From: an uncultured Oscillospiraceae bacterium
Lineage (GTDB): Bacteria; Bacillota; Clostridia; Oscillospirales; Ruminococcaceae
Assembly (NCBI GenBank): GCA_910577365.1
Contig: CAJTMU010000005.1
Location: forward strand, 1-64,000
Direction: 5' to 3'
DNA: 64,000 nt
Under the pieces are notes generated by a model, which worked only from the letters and a program-made list of their open reading frames with translations, was not told where the DNA came from and did no database searches. Shown here piece after piece: positions 62,019 to 64,000 of the stretch. A program made the translations under genes and the position numbers. Positions within the stretch are counted from its first letter, which is position 1, and each line of letters starts with the position of its first letter.

Positions 62019-63947
62019 ATGATTACTTTTGACAGCTCAAAATGCGTTGCCTGCAACAGCTGCATACGCGTATGTCCTTCGATTGAAGCAAACAAGTGGG
62101 TGCTGGACAGCAATGGCAAAACCGTTTTCGATATCGACGAAAGCAAGTGCATACGCTGCGGTGCCTGTATAAAAGCGTGCAGCCATAACGCAAGAAGCTA
62201 TGAGGACGATACGGAGAGATTCTGGTCGGATCTGCGCGGCGGAAAAGAGATCGTTCTTATTGTGGCTCCGGCGATAAAGATATCCTTTAACGGAAGCTGG
62301 CGGCACGTTTTGGAATTTTTAAAAAAACACGGCGTAAGGGAGATTTATGACGTTTCACTTGGCGCGGATATCTGCACATGGGGTCACATTCGGTATATGG
62401 AGCAGCACAAAGGCGAAAAAATTATTTCGCAGCCCTGTCCCGCCATTGTGAATTACATAAAAAAATACTGCCATAATGCTCTTGCACACCTTTCACCTGT
62501 TCACTCACCAATGCTTTGCCTTGCTGTTTATCTGCGCAAATATCTGGGAGAAACCCGCAGGATAGCGGCTCTGTCACCCTGCATCGCAAAGGGCGATGAG
62601 TTTAAGGAAACCGGCATAGTGGACTACAATGTCACCTTCAAAAGGCTCGGCGAACTTATGAAACGCGAAGGCAGCGACCCGGACAAGCTGAAGGGACGTT
62701 CCTCATTTGAGTTTTCGGGAACCGTCGGCGCGATGGGAGCGGTTTATCCCAGACCGGGTGGTCTTAAAGCGTGTCTGGAACTGGAAGTGCCCTCTCTTAA
62801 TGTAATTACAAGCGAAGGGGTAGGCAGCGTTTATCGTAACCTTGATATGTATTCAAGCGTTGACGGACGTGATCTGCCCGATGTATTCGATGTTCTTTCC
62901 TGCGATGACGGCTGCGGAAGCGGTCCGGCGATAGGCACTCAAATGTCCGTCTATCGTACGAGCGGTATTATCAACAGCGTAGAAAAATATGCCCGAACAA
63001 AGCGGGTAAAGTTTGACTACAAGCATAGGGACAAGGCGTTTTTAAAATTTGATAAAATTCTTAAGCTGTCAGACTTTATGCGAAGCTACGAGCCGGAGGA
63101 ACTTAATAAGCGCAGGGTAACAGAAGCCGAAATTGATGCTATGCTTACAAAAATGGGCAAGAACACCGAGGTTGAGCGCAATTACAACTGCCACGCCTGC
63201 GGGTTTCCTACCTGCCGCAAAATGGCAGAGGCAATCATAAAAGGGACAAGCTCCCTGCATAGCTGTGCACAGTATACCCTTAAAGAATCAGCAAATCACC
63301 GCCGCCATATCGAGGAGGTAAACGAAACTATCGGTCAGATTACCGCAGAGCTTGGTGAAGTGGTTTCCATGCTTACGCAAAATATTGGGAGCGTTAGCGG
63401 AGCTACGGAGGGCATCGCAAAGCTCAATAACGTCAACCACTCCGAGGTGGCAAGCCTTTCGGGAGTTATTGAAGAGCTTAGGCTGCTCAGCGAAAACATC
63501 AACAGCGCAATGGGCTCTATCAACGAAAGCGTGAGCGGTTTCTCAAAAATGACGAAAAACATCAACGATATTGCGCGTCAAATAAATATCCTTGCCATCA
63601 ACGCCAGTATAGAGGCAGCACGCGCAGGCGAAGCGGGAATAGGATTCGCAGTCGTTGCTGACGAAGTGCGCAATCTTGCGGAGCATTCCCAGACCGCCGT
63701 TACAGAAGCAGAGGAGAGCAATGCGCTGGTATTTGCGGATATCGACACTGTAAACAACATAGTTATGACCATCTCCGAAAAAATGCAGAACATTCTTGAA
63801 ATGGTAAACAATATGCAGCGCAACATCACAAAAACTCTCGGACGCGGAGAGGATATCAGCACGGCTATGGGCGATGTTACGGATATTACAAAGCGCATAG
63901 ACGGTCTTGTAGCGAGGGCAGATGAGGTGCTTAACGAGCAGGCCTGA
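62019..63947 (+). CDS. Sensory [FeFe]-hydrogenase-like protein fused to a chemoreceptor signalling domain
   Basis: 642 residues. Two 4Fe-4S sites (C9/C12/C15/C19 and C44/C47/C50/C54), an [FeFe]-hydrogenase large-domain (about 75-360), a further 4Fe-4S domain (C391, C394, C399, C416) and a methyl-accepting chemotaxis signalling domain (about 425-642, [31 protein letters not shown]). The four H-cluster cysteines are kept (C140, C188, C295, C299), but the proton-relay Cys before C140 is Pro, as in sensory HydS types. There is no membrane helix, so it is cytoplasmic. It probably senses H2 or redox state and passes the signal to CheA. Confidence 0.9.
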   Translation: MITFDSSKCVACNSCIRVCPSIEANKWVLDSNGKTVFDIDESKCIRCGACIKACSHNARSYEDDTERFWSDLRGGKEIVLIVAPAIKISFNGSWRHVLEFLKKHGVREIYDVSLGADICTWGHIRYMEQHKGEKIISQPCPAIVNYIKKYCHNALAHLSPVHSPMLCLAVYLRKYLGETRRIAALSPCIAKGDEFKETGIVDYNVTFKRLGELMKREGSDPDKLKGRSSFEFSGTVGAMGAVYPRPGGLKACLELEVPSLNVITSEGVGSVYRNLDMYSSVDGRDLPDVFDVLSCDDGCGSGPAIGTQMSVYRTSGIINSVEKYARTKRVKFDYKHRDKAFLKFDKILKLSDFMRSYEPEELNKRRVTEAEIDAMLTKMGKNTEVERNYNCHACGFPTCRKMAEAIIKGTSSLHSCAQYTLKESANHRRHIEEVNETIGQITAELGEVVSMLTQNIGSVSGATEGIAKLNNVNHSEVASLSGVIEELRLLSENINSAMGSINESVSGFSKMTKNINDIARQINILAINASIEAARAGEAGIGFAVVADEVRNLAEHSQTAVTEAEESNALVFADIDTVNNIVMTISEKMQNILEMVNNMQRNITKTLGRGEDISTAMGDVTDITKRIDGLVARADEVLNEQA

Positions 63948-64000
63948 TAAACAAAACACCGCCTGTTCTTTACAACTTTTAAAATTAATAAAGAAAAAAA

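Overview
The window looks like a chromosomal segment of a low-to-mid GC, spore-forming, strictly anaerobic Firmicute of the Clostridia, most like the Oscillospiraceae/Ruminococcaceae of gut communities. This rests on spoIIE, a paired GlgC/GlgD glycogen system, a fused SecDF, RNase Y, an F420-ligase-like protein typical of clostridia, an [FeFe]-hydrogenase-like redox sensor, and many strong sigma-A promoters (TTGACA-17-TATAAT) set in AT-rich gaps. No species can be named from the sequence alone.

Layout. (1) 1-5161, minus: an envelope/energy run of polysaccharide deacetylase, bactofilin, a membrane-anchored unknown, AtpZ/AtpI-like genes, atpB, atpE and the start of atpF; the c subunit carries a two-glutamate, probably Na+-binding, site. 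(2) 5557-6682: an unknown gene and a cyclophilin. (3) 7002-16233: a divergent accessory locus. On the minus strand, PqqD-like, SipW-like peptidase, ABC exporter, nucleotidyltransferase and glycosyltransferase genes overlap head to tail. On the plus strand, after a RelE-type toxin-antitoxin pair, come a secreted Big_2 protein, a 52-residue peptide, an attenuator hairpin, a 51-residue lipoprotein and an HPr-kinase-like protein. It resembles the tailoring half of a paeninodin-type RiPP cluster without the lasso cyclase. (4) 16415-23511: a type II fatty-acid/polyketide-like operon (acyltransferase, ACP, KS fused to an inactive KS, ketoreductase, dehydratase) with no enoyl reductase, then a P-loop kinase, an unknown and an FMN reductase.

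(5) 23716-27546, minus: an RNA-repair-like locus with an RtcB ligase gene carrying one frameshift, a small unknown, an array of four stem-closed RNA units (one holding a circularly permuted tRNA-like module), and a Ro60/TROVE-like vWA protein. (6) 28049-32143: tandem promoters, a leaderless micro-ORF, an ECF-like sigma factor with a transmembrane partner, and a helix-hairpin-helix protein. (7) 32298-36799: glgB-glgC-glgD. (8) 37849-47991: spoIIE, a TPR-like protein, dCMP deaminase, rsmA, two small unknowns, a leader-peptide-controlled MFS exporter, and a lipid-related group with a serine-less ACP. (9) 48565-63947: a YcdB/SLH secreted protein, a coiled-coil protein with a probable AUA start, thioredoxin, secDF, pyrE, an F420-ligase-like protein, rny behind a structured leader, and a sensory hydrogenase-chemoreceptor fusion.

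Intergenic regions are rich in structure. A roughly 185-base repeat family sits between hairpins at 43.4, 48.3 and (in part) 53.4 kb, and a short CGGCTTGCGGAAAATTC-type motif recurs near 27.9, 36.9, 56.2 and 57.0 kb. The most unusual systems here are the RiPP-like locus, the Ro60/Y-RNA/RtcB locus, the KS-CLF fusion operon and the leader-peptide attenuator of the MFS gene.
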